Below are positions 44,076-53,169 of a stretch of 64,000 nt of DNA, piece after piece (position 1 is the stretch's first letter; every line of letters starts with the position of its first letter). The stretch comes from Actomonas aquatica (lineage in GTDB: Bacteria > Verrucomicrobiota > Verrucomicrobiia > Opitutales > Opitutaceae). The stretch covers positions 1,736,001 to 1,800,000 of the forward strand of contig NZ_CP139781.1 in assembly GCF_019679435.2 (NCBI RefSeq), given 5' to 3'. The notes under the pieces were generated by a model. That model ran no database searches and had not been told where the DNA came from. It was given only the letters and a program-made list of their open reading frames with translations. Made by a program: the position numbers and the translations under genes.

Positions 44076-44522
44076 ATGTCCGCATTCCCAGAACGCACCA
44101 CCCGTGAAGAGGTTGAGCTCGGCTCGACCCTGCAACCGAAGTTCGGCCCCGACGGCTTGATTCCCTGCATCACTCAGGATCACGCCACCGGCGAAGTGCT
44201 CATGTTTGCCTTCATGAATGCCGAATCGCTGCAGCTCACCCTCGACAGCGGCAAAGCCACCTACTGGAGCCGCTCCCGTTCCAAGCTCTGGATGAAGGGC
44301 GAGGAATCCGGCAACGTGCAACTCGTGCGCGAGGTCCGCACCGACTGCGACCAGGACGTGATCCTCATCAAGGTGGAACAATCCGGCCCGGCCAATGCGT
44401 CCTGCCACAATGGATACAAGAGCTGCTTCTACCGGAAGCTGGTCGACCCCAAGGCCAACGACTACGTGCTCGAGACCACCACCGAGCCCCTCTTCGACCC
44501 GAAGCAGGTTTATAAGAAGTAA
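44076..44522 (+). CDS. hisI: Phosphoribosyl-AMP cyclohydrolase
   Basis: A 148-residue Zn/Mg enzyme that opens the purine ring of PR-AMP in histidine synthesis. Signatures: [48 protein letters not shown] and [14 protein letters not shown], which carry the zinc-binding cysteines. The HisE pyrophosphohydrolase domain is absent, so this is the single-domain type. The ATG at 44076 is chosen. Its transcript would end at the hairpin with T-run at 44552-44577. Confidence 0.94.
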   Translation: MSAFPERTTREEVELGSTLQPKFGPDGLIPCITQDHATGEVLMFAFMNAESLQLTLDSGKATYWSRSRSKLWMKGEESGNVQLVREVRTDCDQDVILIKVEQSGPANASCHNGYKSCFYRKLVDPKANDYVLETTTEPLFDPKQVYKK

Positions 44523-44548
44523 GGCAAACGCGCCGCCGCGGCGTCACT

Positions 44549-44621
44549 GTAGCCGGGGTCGTTGACCCCGGTTTTTTATAGGTGGTGGCAAAGCGCGACC
44601 GGGGTCGGCGATCCCGGCTAC
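44549..44621. repeat. REPIN-like element, CCGGGGTC family, with a terminator arm
   Basis: The left unit GTAGCCGGGGTCGTTGACCC then CGG (44549-44571) has the stem CCGGGGTC-GTT-GACCCCGG followed at once by TTTTTT (44572-44577), a textbook Rho-independent terminator for hisI. The right unit (44599-44621, CCGGGGTCGGCGATCCCGGC then TAC) is an inverted, slightly diverged copy. The whole lies between the convergent ends of hisI and lpxA. Confidence 0.8.
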
Positions 44622-44645
44622 TGCACGCAGATTCGCCGGTCGGGC

Positions 44646-45431
44646 TCAGGCGCCGGGCGCCAGACCGCGTTCGCTGGTGGCGGCAAACGACAGCACCGCG
44701 GCGATCTCGGCCGACTCGCTCTGCGGATGCGCGCGGAGTTTATCCAAGGCCTGGCTGCGGTTGAGCCCTTCGCGGAAGAGCACGCGGAACACCTGCTTCA
44801 CCCGATCAAGTTGCTCGGAGGTGAAACCGCGGCGCTCGAGTCCGATCTTGTTGATCGCTCGGATCACCGCCGGCTGACCATCCGCGATCATGTAAGGCGC
44901 GATGTCCTGCACGATCTTGGCGTAAGCACTGATCATCGAGTGCGCGCCAATGCGACAGAACTGGTGCACCCCCGACATCGCACCAAAAACCACGTAGTCC
45001 TCGACGATACAGTGGCCGGCGATCCCGGTGTTGTTGCTCGCGATGATGTGGCTGCCGAGCACGCAGTCGTGCGCGACGTGGCCGTGGGCCAGCAGGACGT
45101 TGTCATCGCCGAGAATGGTGTGGGCCTCTGGATCCGTCGCCGCATGGATGGTGACGTATTCGCGGAACACATTGCGGGCGCCGATGCGCACGCCGGGGTT
45201 GCCGCCGTTAAACTTAAGGTCCTGCGTTTTCGCCCCAATGTTGGCGAAGGGGAACACCTCGCAGCCCGCGCCCAACACGGTGTTGCCTTCCACGCCAGCA
45301 TGGTGATGCAGGCGGGTGCCGTCGCCGAGCGTGACGCCCGCGCCCACATAAGCCAGCGGACCGATCTCAACGTCGACGCCGAGCTCAGCGCCCGACTCGA
45401 CCACCGCGGTAGGATGTATTTGCGTAGCCAT
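44646..45431 (-). CDS. lpxA: Acyl-[ACP]--UDP-N-acetylglucosamine O-acyltransferase
   Basis: A 261-residue left-handed beta-helix enzyme doing the first step of lipid A synthesis. Hexapeptide repeats run from residue 3 to about 185. The catalytic His is in GHVAHDCVLG. GVHQFCRIGAHSMIS matches the acyl-binding strand; the residue aligned by eye with the E. coli chain-length ruler Gly173 is Ala. The C-terminal helix includes INKIGLERRGFTSEQL. The start is 13 bases after the lpxC-fabZ stop. Confidence 0.94.
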   Translation of the reverse strand: MATQIHPTAVVESGAELGVDVEIGPLAYVGAGVTLGDGTRLHHHAGVEGNTVLGAGCEVFPFANIGAKTQDLKFNGGNPGVRIGARNVFREYVTIHAATDPEAHTILGDDNVLLAHGHVAHDCVLGSHIIASNNTGIAGHCIVEDYVVFGAMSGVHQFCRIGAHSMISAYAKIVQDIAPYMIADGQPAVIRAINKIGLERRGFTSEQLDRVKQVFRVLFREGLNRSQALDKLRAHPQSESAEIAAVLSFAATSERGLAPGA

Positions 45432-45444
45432 GACGTCGGGCGGG

Positions 45445-46761
45445 TTAGCTTTCTTCGTCGACGATGGCGAACATGAGCTCCGCTCCGGACACCACCTGAC
45501 CGTCGACCGAACAGGTGCACTCGGCTTGAGCCATCTTCGAGCCGCGCATCTTCACGATCTTGGCGTTGATGATGAGTTGGTCGCCCGGACGGACCGGACG
45601 GCGAAACTTCACCTTGTCGGCGCTCATGAAGAACGCGGTTTTGCCGCCCTCCCCGCCCTTGCGCAGCATGATGATGCCAGCGGCTTGGGCCATGGCTTCG
45701 AGTTGCAGCACGCCAGGCATGACCGGGTTGCCGGGGAAATGGCCGGTAAAGTAGGGCTCGTTGATCGTGACGTTTTTCACCGCCACCAGCGCGTCGTCGC
45801 CGATGAATTCGACGATGCGATCCACCATCACAAACGGATAGCGGTGCGGGATGGTGTCGAGGATGCGACGGATATCGAGGGAGGTCTCCGTCGGCGAAAG
45901 GGTCTTGGTGCGCTTCTTCTTTTTCTTGGCGCGGCCAGCCAGTTGCTCGGCCAGACCCTTGGTCAACTCGGCGTTGATGGCGTGACCCGGGCGGGTGGCG
46001 ATGATGTGCGCCTTGATCGGCAGGCCCAGCAGGGTGATGTCGCCGATGATATCGAGCATCTTGTGCCGCACGAACTCGTCCTTAAAGCGGAGCGGGTCCT
46101 TCGACATGATCTTGTCGCCCTTGATGACGACGGCGCAGTCCAGTGAACCGCCCTTGATCTTGCCGAGTTTGAGCAGCTCCTCGATGTCCTCGTAGATCGT
46201 GAAGGTGCGGGAAGCGGCGATCTGGGTGATGTAGACGTCGGGATCGATATCCAGCGTGAGATGCTGGGTGTGGATACCGCGATCGTCGGCCGAGGTGCAG
46301 GTGATTTTAAAGCCGTCGTAAGGCAGCGCGATGATGGAAGAATTGCCGCGCGTGACGGAAACCGGCTCCTCCAACTCAAAATACTCCCGCGTCCCGTCCT
46401 GCTCGATCGGTTCACCCGAAAGGATCATGTCGACGAAGGGTTTGGCCGAACCATCCATGATAGGCGGCTCCGACGAATCCATTTCGATGATACAATTGTC
46501 GACGCCGCAGCCCGAGAGCGCGCTGAGCACGTGCTCGACGAGATTGATCTTGGTGTGGCCCTCCTGGATCGTGGTGTTGCGCACCAGGTCAGTCACCTGG
46601 GCAATACGGGGCTTGATCTCGGGTTGGCCGGAGAGGTCGATGCGTTTGAAGACGAGGCCGGAACCGGCAGGGGCAGGCTTGAGGGTAAGCTTGACGGGCT
46701 CCCCGGTGTGCAGGCCTTGACCGGTCACCGAAACCTCACGCGTGAGCGTGCGTTGTTTCAT
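45445..46761 (-). CDS. lpxC-fabZ: Fused UDP-3-O-acyl-GlcNAc deacetylase and 3-hydroxyacyl-ACP dehydratase
   Basis: A 438-residue fusion. Residues 1-290 are LpxC ([20 protein letters not shown], zinc-ligand regions [20 protein letters not shown] and [16 protein letters not shown], then GHAINAEL). After a Lys-rich linker (KKKKKRTK) residues about 305-438 are FabZ ([38 protein letters not shown]). This couples lipid A commitment with supply of hydroxyacyl-ACP. The same fusion is known from Bacteroidota and related groups. The start could also be a GTG at 46782. Divergent from efp. Confidence 0.94.
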   Translation of the reverse strand: MKQRTLTREVSVTGQGLHTGEPVKLTLKPAPAGSGLVFKRIDLSGQPEIKPRIAQVTDLVRNTTIQEGHTKINLVEHVLSALSGCGVDNCIIEMDSSEPPIMDGSAKPFVDMILSGEPIEQDGTREYFELEEPVSVTRGNSSIIALPYDGFKITCTSADDRGIHTQHLTLDIDPDVYITQIAASRTFTIYEDIEELLKLGKIKGGSLDCAVVIKGDKIMSKDPLRFKDEFVRHKMLDIIGDITLLGLPIKAHIIATRPGHAINAELTKGLAEQLAGRAKKKKKRTKTLSPTETSLDIRRILDTIPHRYPFVMVDRIVEFIGDDALVAVKNVTINEPYFTGHFPGNPVMPGVLQLEAMAQAAGIIMLRKGGEGGKTAFFMSADKVKFRRPVRPGDQLIINAKIVKMRGSKMAQAECTCSVDGQVVSGAELMFAIVDEES

Positions 46762-46845
46762 GGATTGGAGCGGACTCTCCACGGAAGCCCCACCCTAGGG
46801 CAAGTCCTGAGATGCGAGTCGCTAACGCAAGCGGCGGCGGCACCC

Positions 46846-46874
46846 TTGACAGGCCCGACCCCGCCCGGTTACGC
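46846..46874 (+). promoter_or_regulatory. Putative sigma-70-type promoter of efp
   Basis: A perfect -35 box TTGACA (46846-46851), a 17-base spacer, then TTACGC (46869-46874) at the -10 position, a weak match. Transcription would begin about 30 bases before the efp ATG. A similar TTGACA plus T-A-rich-start hexamer is found before the gene at 54811. Confidence 0.4.
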
Positions 46875-46912
46875 ACCACCCTTTTAAAACCTAAAAACCC
46901 ACGCATTCTCCC

Positions 46913-47470
46913 ATGCCCTCAGCCAACGACGTCCGCCGCGGCCAAGTTATTAATTACAACGGTGCGCCGCACCTGATCCTCGAGACCAACCACCGCACGC
47001 CGGGCAACCTGCGCGCCTTTGTCCAGATCAAGATGCGCAACCTCCTCTACGGCAAGTCGTCCGACCAGCGCTTCTCCTCCTCCGACAAGATGGAGGTGCT
47101 CATGACCGACCGCAAAACCCTCGAGTTCAGCTACGAGGACCGCGGCACCTTCGCGTTCATGGACCCGGAGACCTACGAGACGATCGAGCTGACCGAGGAA
47201 CTCATCGGCGACGCCAAGAACTACCTCACCCCGAACGGACAGGTGGAAGTGCTCTACGTCGACGGCAAGCCGCTGACCATCGATCTGCCGACCTCCGTCG
47301 TGCTCGAAGTGACCGAGAGCGCCGAAGGCATCAAGGGCGACACCGCCAGCAACGTGCAGAAGCCCGCCACCCTCGAGACCGGCCTCGTGGTGCAGGTCCC
47401 GCTCTTCATCAAGGAAGGCGAGAAGCTCAAGATCAACACGGCCGACGGTTCCTACATGGGCCGCGCTTGA
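46913..47470 (+). CDS. efp: Elongation factor P with asparagine at the tip position
   Basis: A 185-residue, three-domain EF-P (KOW-like domain, then two OB domains; ending GEKLKINTADGSYMGRA). It relieves ribosomes stalled at polyproline. The tip loop of domain I reads HRTPGNLRAFVQ, so Asn32 sits where E. coli has the beta-lysylated Lys34 and others have rhamnosylated Arg. Known modification enzymes therefore have no target residue, and none is encoded in the window. A strong terminator follows. Confidence 0.94.
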   Translation: MPSANDVRRGQVINYNGAPHLILETNHRTPGNLRAFVQIKMRNLLYGKSSDQRFSSSDKMEVLMTDRKTLEFSYEDRGTFAFMDPETYETIELTEELIGDAKNYLTPNGQVEVLYVDGKPLTIDLPTSVVLEVTESAEGIKGDTASNVQKPATLETGLVVQVPLFIKEGEKLKINTADGSYMGRA

Positions 47471-47530
47471 GCGCGATGCCGCGACGCTGTCGCCGCATCG
47501 AGTTTAAGAGATAAGTTTAAGTTTAAGGAG

Positions 47531-47561
47531 AGCCGGCCTGCGGGCCGGCTTTCTTGTTTTT
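47531..47561 (+). terminator. Rho-independent terminator of efp
   Basis: A perfect 8-bp stem AGCCGGCC-TGCG-GGCCGGCT (47531-47550) followed by TTCTTGTTTTT on the plus strand. Confidence 0.85.
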
Positions 47562-47614
47562 CCTTCAACCTAAACTTCGGACTTAAACTCGCGGGGCGGA
47601 TCCACCGCCACGCG

Positions 47615-48847
47615 TCATACGACCCGCGCCCAGAGCACCTTCAGGTATCGCTGGTCGGGAGCGTTTGAATACACCGGGTGATCGGCGCCTGGCCCGGTGC
47701 GTTCGATGAACTGCAGTCGACGGTTCTGGCGGTGCGCCGCTTTGGTCACCAACTCCTCGAACACTTCCGCCGCCAACAGACCCGAGCAAGAGCAGGTCAC
47801 AAACACCCCACCCGGTTTCACCAGAGAAATGGCGAGTCCGTTGAGGTCTTCGTATTTGCGCCGCCCTTCGGCCGCGCCCGCCGGATCGCGCGTGAGGATG
47901 AACTTGGGCGGATCGCACACCACGACGTCGTAGGTCTCCCCGTTCGTCTGCATCTGCCGCGCGTAGGCGAAAGCGTCGGCGTGCACATATTTGATGCGGG
48001 CTTGGTTGAGGTTGGCATTCCGCTTGGCCTGCGCGATGGCGGCTTCGTCGAGGTCGACGGCGGTCACGTCTTCCGCGCCGCCGGAGACCTTGGCGTTGAG
48101 CGAGAACCCCGAGGTGTAGCAGCACAGGTCCAGCACCCGGGCACCCGATGTGAACTGCGCGAGTAGACGGCGGTTTTCACGTTGGTCGCAGAAGAACCCC
48201 GTTTTGTGGCCTTCGCTGAAGTCGACCTCGTAGCGCACGCCGTGTTCGGTGATCTTCACTTTGCGCGGCGCGGCGGCATTGGTCTCGTTGAAGGTCGAGG
48301 GTTTGATGCCTTCGAGACTGCCGAGGTCGTGATCGACCTGCACCCGGGCGTAACGCGTCCCGGCAAGCTCATGTAGTATCGGCAACCACTGCGGCAGGCG
48401 CTGGGCGATGCCCAGGCTCATCACCTCGCAGAGCAGCGTGTCACCATAGCGGTCGACCGTCAGGCCGCTGAGACCATCACCATCCGAGTTGATCAAGCGG
48501 TAGGCGTCGGTGGTCGCATCGAGTTTGAGGATGTCACGCCGCAGCTCGACCGCGCGCCGCAAGGCTTCGTCGAAATACGCCGTCTCGTCGCGGCCCTCAG
48601 CACCGTGCCGCACCACGCGCAGCGGTATCTTGGCCCGCGGATTGTAGAGCCCGGAGCCGCACACCTTGCCGGCCTTGTCGTAAACCGTGACCCAGTCGCC
48701 TGGCTTCGCGCCCGGCGAAACCTTGCCCAGCATGCGCGGAAAAATTGCGGGCTGAAAGGTGAAGAACTTGAGCTGCGCCCACGGCGTGGGCCGATCAGCA
48801 GGATCGACAGCAACGGAAACAGGCGCGGTGGAATCTGGGTCGGACAT
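47615..48847 (-). CDS. Class I SAM-dependent rRNA methyltransferase, RlmI-like
   Basis: A 410-residue protein with an N-terminal PUA-like domain (PGDWVTVYDKAGKVCGSGLY), a middle domain (DGLSGLTVDRYGDTLLCEV) and a Rossmann methyltransferase domain (VLDLCCYTSGFSLNA as SAM loop, VVCDPPKF as catalytic motif IV, TCSCSG). This matches RlmI, which makes m5C in 23S rRNA. Some relatives modify other positions, so I give no symbol. It lies downstream of the nucleoside phosphorylase gene on the same strand but behind a strong hairpin. Confidence 0.87.
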   Translation of the reverse strand: MSDPDSTAPVSVAVDPADRPTPWAQLKFFTFQPAIFPRMLGKVSPGAKPGDWVTVYDKAGKVCGSGLYNPRAKIPLRVVRHGAEGRDETAYFDEALRRAVELRRDILKLDATTDAYRLINSDGDGLSGLTVDRYGDTLLCEVMSLGIAQRLPQWLPILHELAGTRYARVQVDHDLGSLEGIKPSTFNETNAAAPRKVKITEHGVRYEVDFSEGHKTGFFCDQRENRRLLAQFTSGARVLDLCCYTSGFSLNAKVSGGAEDVTAVDLDEAAIAQAKRNANLNQARIKYVHADAFAYARQMQTNGETYDVVVCDPPKFILTRDPAGAAEGRRKYEDLNGLAISLVKPGGVFVTCSCSGLLAAEVFEELVTKAAHRQNRRLQFIERTGPGADHPVYSNAPDQRYLKVLWARVV

Positions 48848-48889
48848 CGGAAACAGGAATGCGGTGACGGCGTAAACCGGAGTGCAAGC

Positions 48890-48917
48890 AAAAGGCCGGC
48901 GCCACGGCGCCGGCCTT
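48890..48917 (-). terminator. Hairpin terminator after the nucleoside phosphorylase gene
   Basis: A long GC stem, AAGGCCGGCGCC against GGCGCCGGCCTT (48892-48917), followed on the minus strand by CCTTTTGC. It lies 33 bases after the stop of the gene at 48951. Confidence 0.75.
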
Positions 48918-48950
48918 GCAAAAACAAGCGGTGAAAGGACCCGCGACGAC

Positions 48951-50294
48951 TTAAGCGACGCGCTCCACCACCAGCGGCGGCGGGGTCGGACGCTTCGGGG
49001 CGAGGCGGTAGGCGCTCTTGAAGTATTCGAGGGCCTGCTCGAGTTTCGCTTCGTCGTTGTAGTGGATCATCATGAGCGGCTCACCCTGTTTGACCTGGGT
49101 GCCGACCTTCTTGATCTCGGAGACGCCGACCGCGTAATCGATCTTGGCCTTCGGGCCGATCTTGCCAGCGCCGAGGAGGTGCACGCCGCGGGCAATCATG
49201 GCCGCGTTGATGGTGTGCACGTAACCACGCTTCGGGGCGGGCAGCTTGCGAATGTGCTTCGCCTCCGGGAACTTGCTCGGATCGTCGATGAAGGAAGTGT
49301 CACCGCCCTGGGCACCCACGAGATCCTTGAGCTTCTCGAGTGCGGAACCATCGGTGAGGTGACGCTGCACGGTCTGCTTGGCCGACAGGGTCGAACCTGC
49401 GACGCCGGCGAGACGCACGATCTCCATGCCCAGCTTGAGCACGAGCTCCTGCAGATCCTCGGGACCTTCGCCCTTGAGCAACTGGATGGCTTCCTTGAGC
49501 TCGAGCCCCGTGCCGACGGTGTCACCGAGCGGCTGGTTCATGTCGGTGACGAGCGCGACGCAGCGACGCTTCATCGAGCGACCCACGCGAGTCATGGAAC
49601 GGGCAAGCTGCTTGGCCTGCTCGAGATCCTTGATGAAGGAGCCGTTGCCCCACTTCACATCGATGACGAGACCCTCGGAACCCTCGGCAAGCTTCTTGGA
49701 GAGAACGGAACCCGTGATGAGAGGCAGGCTCGGGATCGTGCCCGTCGACTTGCGCATGTCGTGGAACTTGGCGTCAGCCGGAGCGAGATCCTTGTCCTGC
49801 TTAACGATAGCGCCACCGATCTTGCCGAGTTGCTTCACGAACTCGTCGATCGAAAGCTCCGGCTTGAAGCCCGGAACCGCGCCCAGCTTGGTGAGGGTGT
49901 TGATGATGTAATCGTGCTCATTGCCGCACATCATGGGAACCACCACCCCCGCCGCCATGGCGAGCGGCACCAGCACGAGGGACGTCTTGTCGCCCACGCC
50001 ACCGGTGGAATACTTGTCGATCTTCGGCTTCGCAATGTGCGAGAGGTCGATCACCTCGCCGGAAAGCATCATTTCCTCGGTCAGCTCCGCGGTCTCTTGC
50101 GCGGACATCTGCTGGAAATAGATCGCCATCAACAGCGCCGCGAGCTGATGCTCGGGCAGATCCCCATCAAGGGTGCTATCAATGATATAGCGGATTTCTT
50201 CCTGGGTGAATTCGCCGCCGTCGCGCTTCTTTTCGATAAGGAATTCGAAGGTCGGCTTGATGAACCTGCGTGGAGGCAGAGTGCGTTTCGTCAT
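48951..50294 (-). CDS. Thymidine/pyrimidine-nucleoside phosphorylase homologue, altered active site
   Basis: A 447-residue member of nucleoside phosphorylase family II. Conserved parts: KYSTGGVGDKTSL (phosphate loop), APADAKFHDMRK, SLPLITGSVLSKKLAEGSEG and TDMNQPLGDTVGTGLELKEA, so the Arg, Ser and Lys that contact the base are kept. Two usual motifs differ. DKHS reads DKYS (Tyr95 for the base-binding His). The GRGLGHTGGTLDKLE loop reads GNEHDYIINTLTKLG (124-138), with Cys123 replacing a phosphate-binding Ser. It probably acts on a nucleoside, but specificity may not be thymidine. The 238-base region upstream is non-coding and shared with argS. Confidence 0.82.
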   Translation of the reverse strand: MTKRTLPPRRFIKPTFEFLIEKKRDGGEFTQEEIRYIIDSTLDGDLPEHQLAALLMAIYFQQMSAQETAELTEEMMLSGEVIDLSHIAKPKIDKYSTGGVGDKTSLVLVPLAMAAGVVVPMMCGNEHDYIINTLTKLGAVPGFKPELSIDEFVKQLGKIGGAIVKQDKDLAPADAKFHDMRKSTGTIPSLPLITGSVLSKKLAEGSEGLVIDVKWGNGSFIKDLEQAKQLARSMTRVGRSMKRRCVALVTDMNQPLGDTVGTGLELKEAIQLLKGEGPEDLQELVLKLGMEIVRLAGVAGSTLSAKQTVQRHLTDGSALEKLKDLVGAQGGDTSFIDDPSKFPEAKHIRKLPAPKRGYVHTINAAMIARGVHLLGAGKIGPKAKIDYAVGVSEIKKVGTQVKQGEPLMMIHYNDEAKLEQALEYFKSAYRLAPKRPTPPPLVVERVA

Positions 50295-50532
50295 GTGTGA
50301 TGGTGTGTGACTCGTAAAGACCTGTCTGGCCGTAAACCGACGAGGTTAGACAAAAAAAACCTAGGTTGTCGAGTCAAAATTACGGCTGCTAATAGCCATT
50401 CATAGTGCCTTTCACCCTCCCCTGCAGTTACTTAGGACTCCTTGTCATGGCTCGTAATAGTGCTCAAATTGCCCGAGCGGGGCCCCAAATCCACGCTTGC
50501 GAGGCCCCGGCAGCCCTCCGTTGAGTGAAGAA

Positions 50533-52296
50533 ATGTCCGTCCCGTTCAACTTCGCCACGTCGATTGAGAGCGCGCTGCAAAGCGCCGCGACCTCGCTGGA
50601 GCTCGATCTGAGTCTCTTCGCGCCCGAGGTCCGCACGGCCGATCCGCGCCACGGCGATTTCCAGGCCAACGGGGTGCTGCCCTACGCCAAACGGACCCAA
50701 CAGAACCCCCGCGCTCTCGGCGAGAAGATGCTCGCCGCCCTGCCTGCCGAGCTGCTCGCCGAATTTGACGTCGCGATCGCGGGTCCCGGTTTTCTCAACT
50801 TCACCCTCAAACCCGCTACGCTCGACCGGTGGCTCACGACTTACGCAACGGAAGACAGCCTGCGCGAGGGTGCCCGCGCCTCCCAAGCCGAGGCCGGTCA
50901 GACCTTCATCGTCGACTACAGCTCGCCCAACACCGCCAAGCAGATGCACGTGGGCCACCTGCGCTCCATCGTGATCGGTGAGGCCATCTGCCGCCTGCTC
51001 GATTTCGCCGGCGCCAAAGTCATCCGCGACAACCACATCGGCGACTGGGGCACCGGCTTCGGCAAACTCATCTGGGCCTACAAACGCCACCTCGACGCCG
51101 CCGCGCTCGAGGCCGATCCGCTGGAGGAGTTCGAACGCCTCTACAAGGTTGGCAACAAAGCCGCCGACGAAGATGAGAGCGTGCTGGAAGCCGCCCGCCA
51201 GGAACTCGTTAAACTCCAGGGCGGCGACGAGGAGAACCTCGCCATCTGGAAGCGCATCAACGAGGTCTCCCTCGAAGCCTTCCAGAAGATCTACGACCAG
51301 TTCGGCGTGAAGTTCGACTACACCCTCGGCGAGAGTTTCTACAACGACAAGGTCGGCCAAGTTTACCAAGAGCTCAGTGATCTCGGCCTCGCCGAAGAGA
51401 GCGAAGGCGCCCTCGTCGTCTTCCACCCGGAGCACCCGCGCTTCCACAAGCAACCCTTCCTCGTGCGCAAGAGCGACGGAGCCGCCAACTACGCCTCCAC
51501 CGATCTCGCCACCCTGCTCTACCGCACCGAACACTTCGGCGCCGACGCCTCCATCTACGTGATCGACTCGCGTCAGAGTGACCACTGCGAGCAACTCTTC
51601 CTCACCGCCAAAAAGTGGTTTGAGAAGACCAACCGCAAACTGCCCCGCCTCGAACACACTTCCTTCGGCACCGTGCTCGGCGAGAACAACAAGCCGCTGA
51701 AGACCCGCTCCGGCGAAAACATCAAGCTGCGTGACCTGATCGACGAAGCCACCGAACGCGCCGCGCAACTCGTCGCCACCAAGAGCGGCGAACTGCCAGC
51801 CGACGAGCAGGCCAAAATCGCCGAGATCGTGGGCGTGGGCTCCGTCCAATACGCCGACCTGAGCCAAAACCGCTCCTCGGATTATGTGTTCTCCTGGGAC
51901 AAGATGATCTCCCTCGAGGGCAACACCGCCGCCTACCTGCTCTACGCCGTCGCGCGCATTCACTCCATCTTCCGCAAACTCGCGATCGATCCCTCCGACG
52001 CCGCCGCGCTCGCCGCCGCCGACACGCTGGAGACGCCCACCGAGCTCGCCCTCGCCCGCAAGCTGGCCAAGTTCCCCGACGCCCTGCGCGCCGCCGTCAC
52101 GCCCTTGCGCCCCCACATGCTCTGCCTCTTCCTCTTCGAATTGGCCGGCGAATTTAGCGCGTTCTACAGCGCCGACAAGGTCGCCGTCGACGAGCCCAAC
52201 GTCCGCGCCCGCCGCCTCCGCCTCTGCGCCCGCACCTTGCTCCTGCTGGAGACCGGCCTCCACCTCCTCGGCCTGCGCACTCTAAAGCGAATGTAA
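50533..52296 (+). CDS. argS: Arginyl-tRNA synthetase
   Basis: A 587-residue class I synthetase. It has an N-terminal Add-1 domain, the HIGH-like motif HVGH (in NTAKQMHVGHLRS), GDWGTGFGKL, a KMSKS-equivalent region KTRSGENIKL, and a C-terminal anticodon-binding domain (AAYLLYAVARIHSI to LLETGLHLLGLRTLKRM). The ATG at 50533 is chosen. A frame extension to 50497 lacks family similarity. Confidence 0.95.
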   Translation: MSVPFNFATSIESALQSAATSLELDLSLFAPEVRTADPRHGDFQANGVLPYAKRTQQNPRALGEKMLAALPAELLAEFDVAIAGPGFLNFTLKPATLDRWLTTYATEDSLREGARASQAEAGQTFIVDYSSPNTAKQMHVGHLRSIVIGEAICRLLDFAGAKVIRDNHIGDWGTGFGKLIWAYKRHLDAAALEADPLEEFERLYKVGNKAADEDESVLEAARQELVKLQGGDEENLAIWKRINEVSLEAFQKIYDQFGVKFDYTLGESFYNDKVGQVYQELSDLGLAEESEGALVVFHPEHPRFHKQPFLVRKSDGAANYASTDLATLLYRTEHFGADASIYVIDSRQSDHCEQLFLTAKKWFEKTNRKLPRLEHTSFGTVLGENNKPLKTRSGENIKLRDLIDEATERAAQLVATKSGELPADEQAKIAEIVGVGSVQYADLSQNRSSDYVFSWDKMISLEGNTAAYLLYAVARIHSIFRKLAIDPSDAAALAAADTLETPTELALARKLAKFPDALRAAVTPLRPHMLCLFLFELAGEFSAFYSADKVAVDEPNVRARRLRLCARTLLLLETGLHLLGLRTLKRM

Positions 52297-52372
52297 AACA
52301 GCTGGCCGCCCTCCCAAGCGCCTCGCCAAAACAACCTTGCGGCTCTTCCCCCGCTGAAACAGCTTCGCGCCG

Positions 52373-53125
52373 ATGGCCCCGCAGGAGTTCTACATCCGCA
52401 ACGCGTCCGACACCGAAGCTCGCGGTCCCTTCAACCTCGAGCAACTCTCGTCGCTCGCTGAGAACGGCCAGGTGGCCGCCGACACCGTTTATTACGATGC
52501 CGCCGGCGAAAAATGGGTCCGGGTGGGCTCCAACGCCGAACTCATGACGGCGCTCTTCCCCGAGAAGAAGAAACTCAAAGTGCGCCCCAAGGATCAGGTC
52601 CAGTCGCTCAACACGTCGACGGAGAGTGTGCCGCCGATCGAGGTGACCGACATGCTCGCCGCCGCCGAAGGTCGCTCGGCCGACACCAAGGATAAAGCCG
52701 ATCCCCGCGAGGCACTCGCCCGCGCCGCCCGCATCGGCATGTATGCCTGCACCGCGATCCTGCTCATCAGCGGTCTCGCCCTGCTCGCGCCCTCGATCGA
52801 CACCATCGTCGCCGGTAACTACCCGAAGCTGCTCACCCAGCCCTTCGCCGTGCTCGGTGCCGTCGACCTGTTGCTCTTCCTCCTCATGATGCTGCAGGCG
52901 GTCGCCATCTACCCGATCATCCGCTTCCGTGCTGCGCTCGGCGCCGGTTTCCTCGGCCTCTTTTTCTACGTTCAAGGTGAACCCCAGACTGCTCTCTACG
53001 CCGTGCTCGGCTGCGTCGGCATCTACTTCTCCACCATCTTCACCAACCTCTTCGCGGTCATCCTCACCGCCTTGATAGGCATCGGCGGTATGGGCGCCTT
53101 TGCCTGGACGGTGCTCAACACTTGA
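52373..53125 (+). CDS. GYF_2-domain protein with C-terminal membrane segments
   Basis: A 250-residue protein. Residues 1-65 resemble the GYF_2 (DUF4339) domain (FYIRNASDTEARGPFNLEQL, then AGEKWVRVGSNAEL), a proline-peptide or protein-interaction module. After a charged linker (to about 120) come about four membrane helices. The function is unknown; such proteins often carry protein-sorting or scaffold roles. The stop overlaps a possible TTG start of the following brkB-like gene. Confidence 0.7.
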   Translation: MAPQEFYIRNASDTEARGPFNLEQLSSLAENGQVAADTVYYDAAGEKWVRVGSNAELMTALFPEKKKLKVRPKDQVQSLNTSTESVPPIEVTDMLAAAEGRSADTKDKADPREALARAARIGMYACTAILLISGLALLAPSIDTIVAGNYPKLLTQPFAVLGAVDLLLFLLMMLQAVAIYPIIRFRAALGAGFLGLFFYVQGEPQTALYAVLGCVGIYFSTIFTNLFAVILTALIGIGGMGAFAWTVLNT

Positions 53126-53169
53126 GCGCGTCCACCGGCCCCTCGCGCCACCGCGATCCCCTCCGCCTC

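Noticed and set aside
50295..50532. Possible promoters in the spacer between the phosphorylase gene and argS (TTGACT on minus, TTGTCA on plus)
   Set aside because: -35-like boxes exist, but the matching -10 positions are poor. The region surely holds promoters, but I cannot place them.
53122..53169. TTG start overlapping the GYF gene stop for the BrkB-like protein
   Set aside because: It is possible by coupling, but the 16 added residues are low-complexity. The ATG at 53170 was preferred, and the alternative is noted in the entry.
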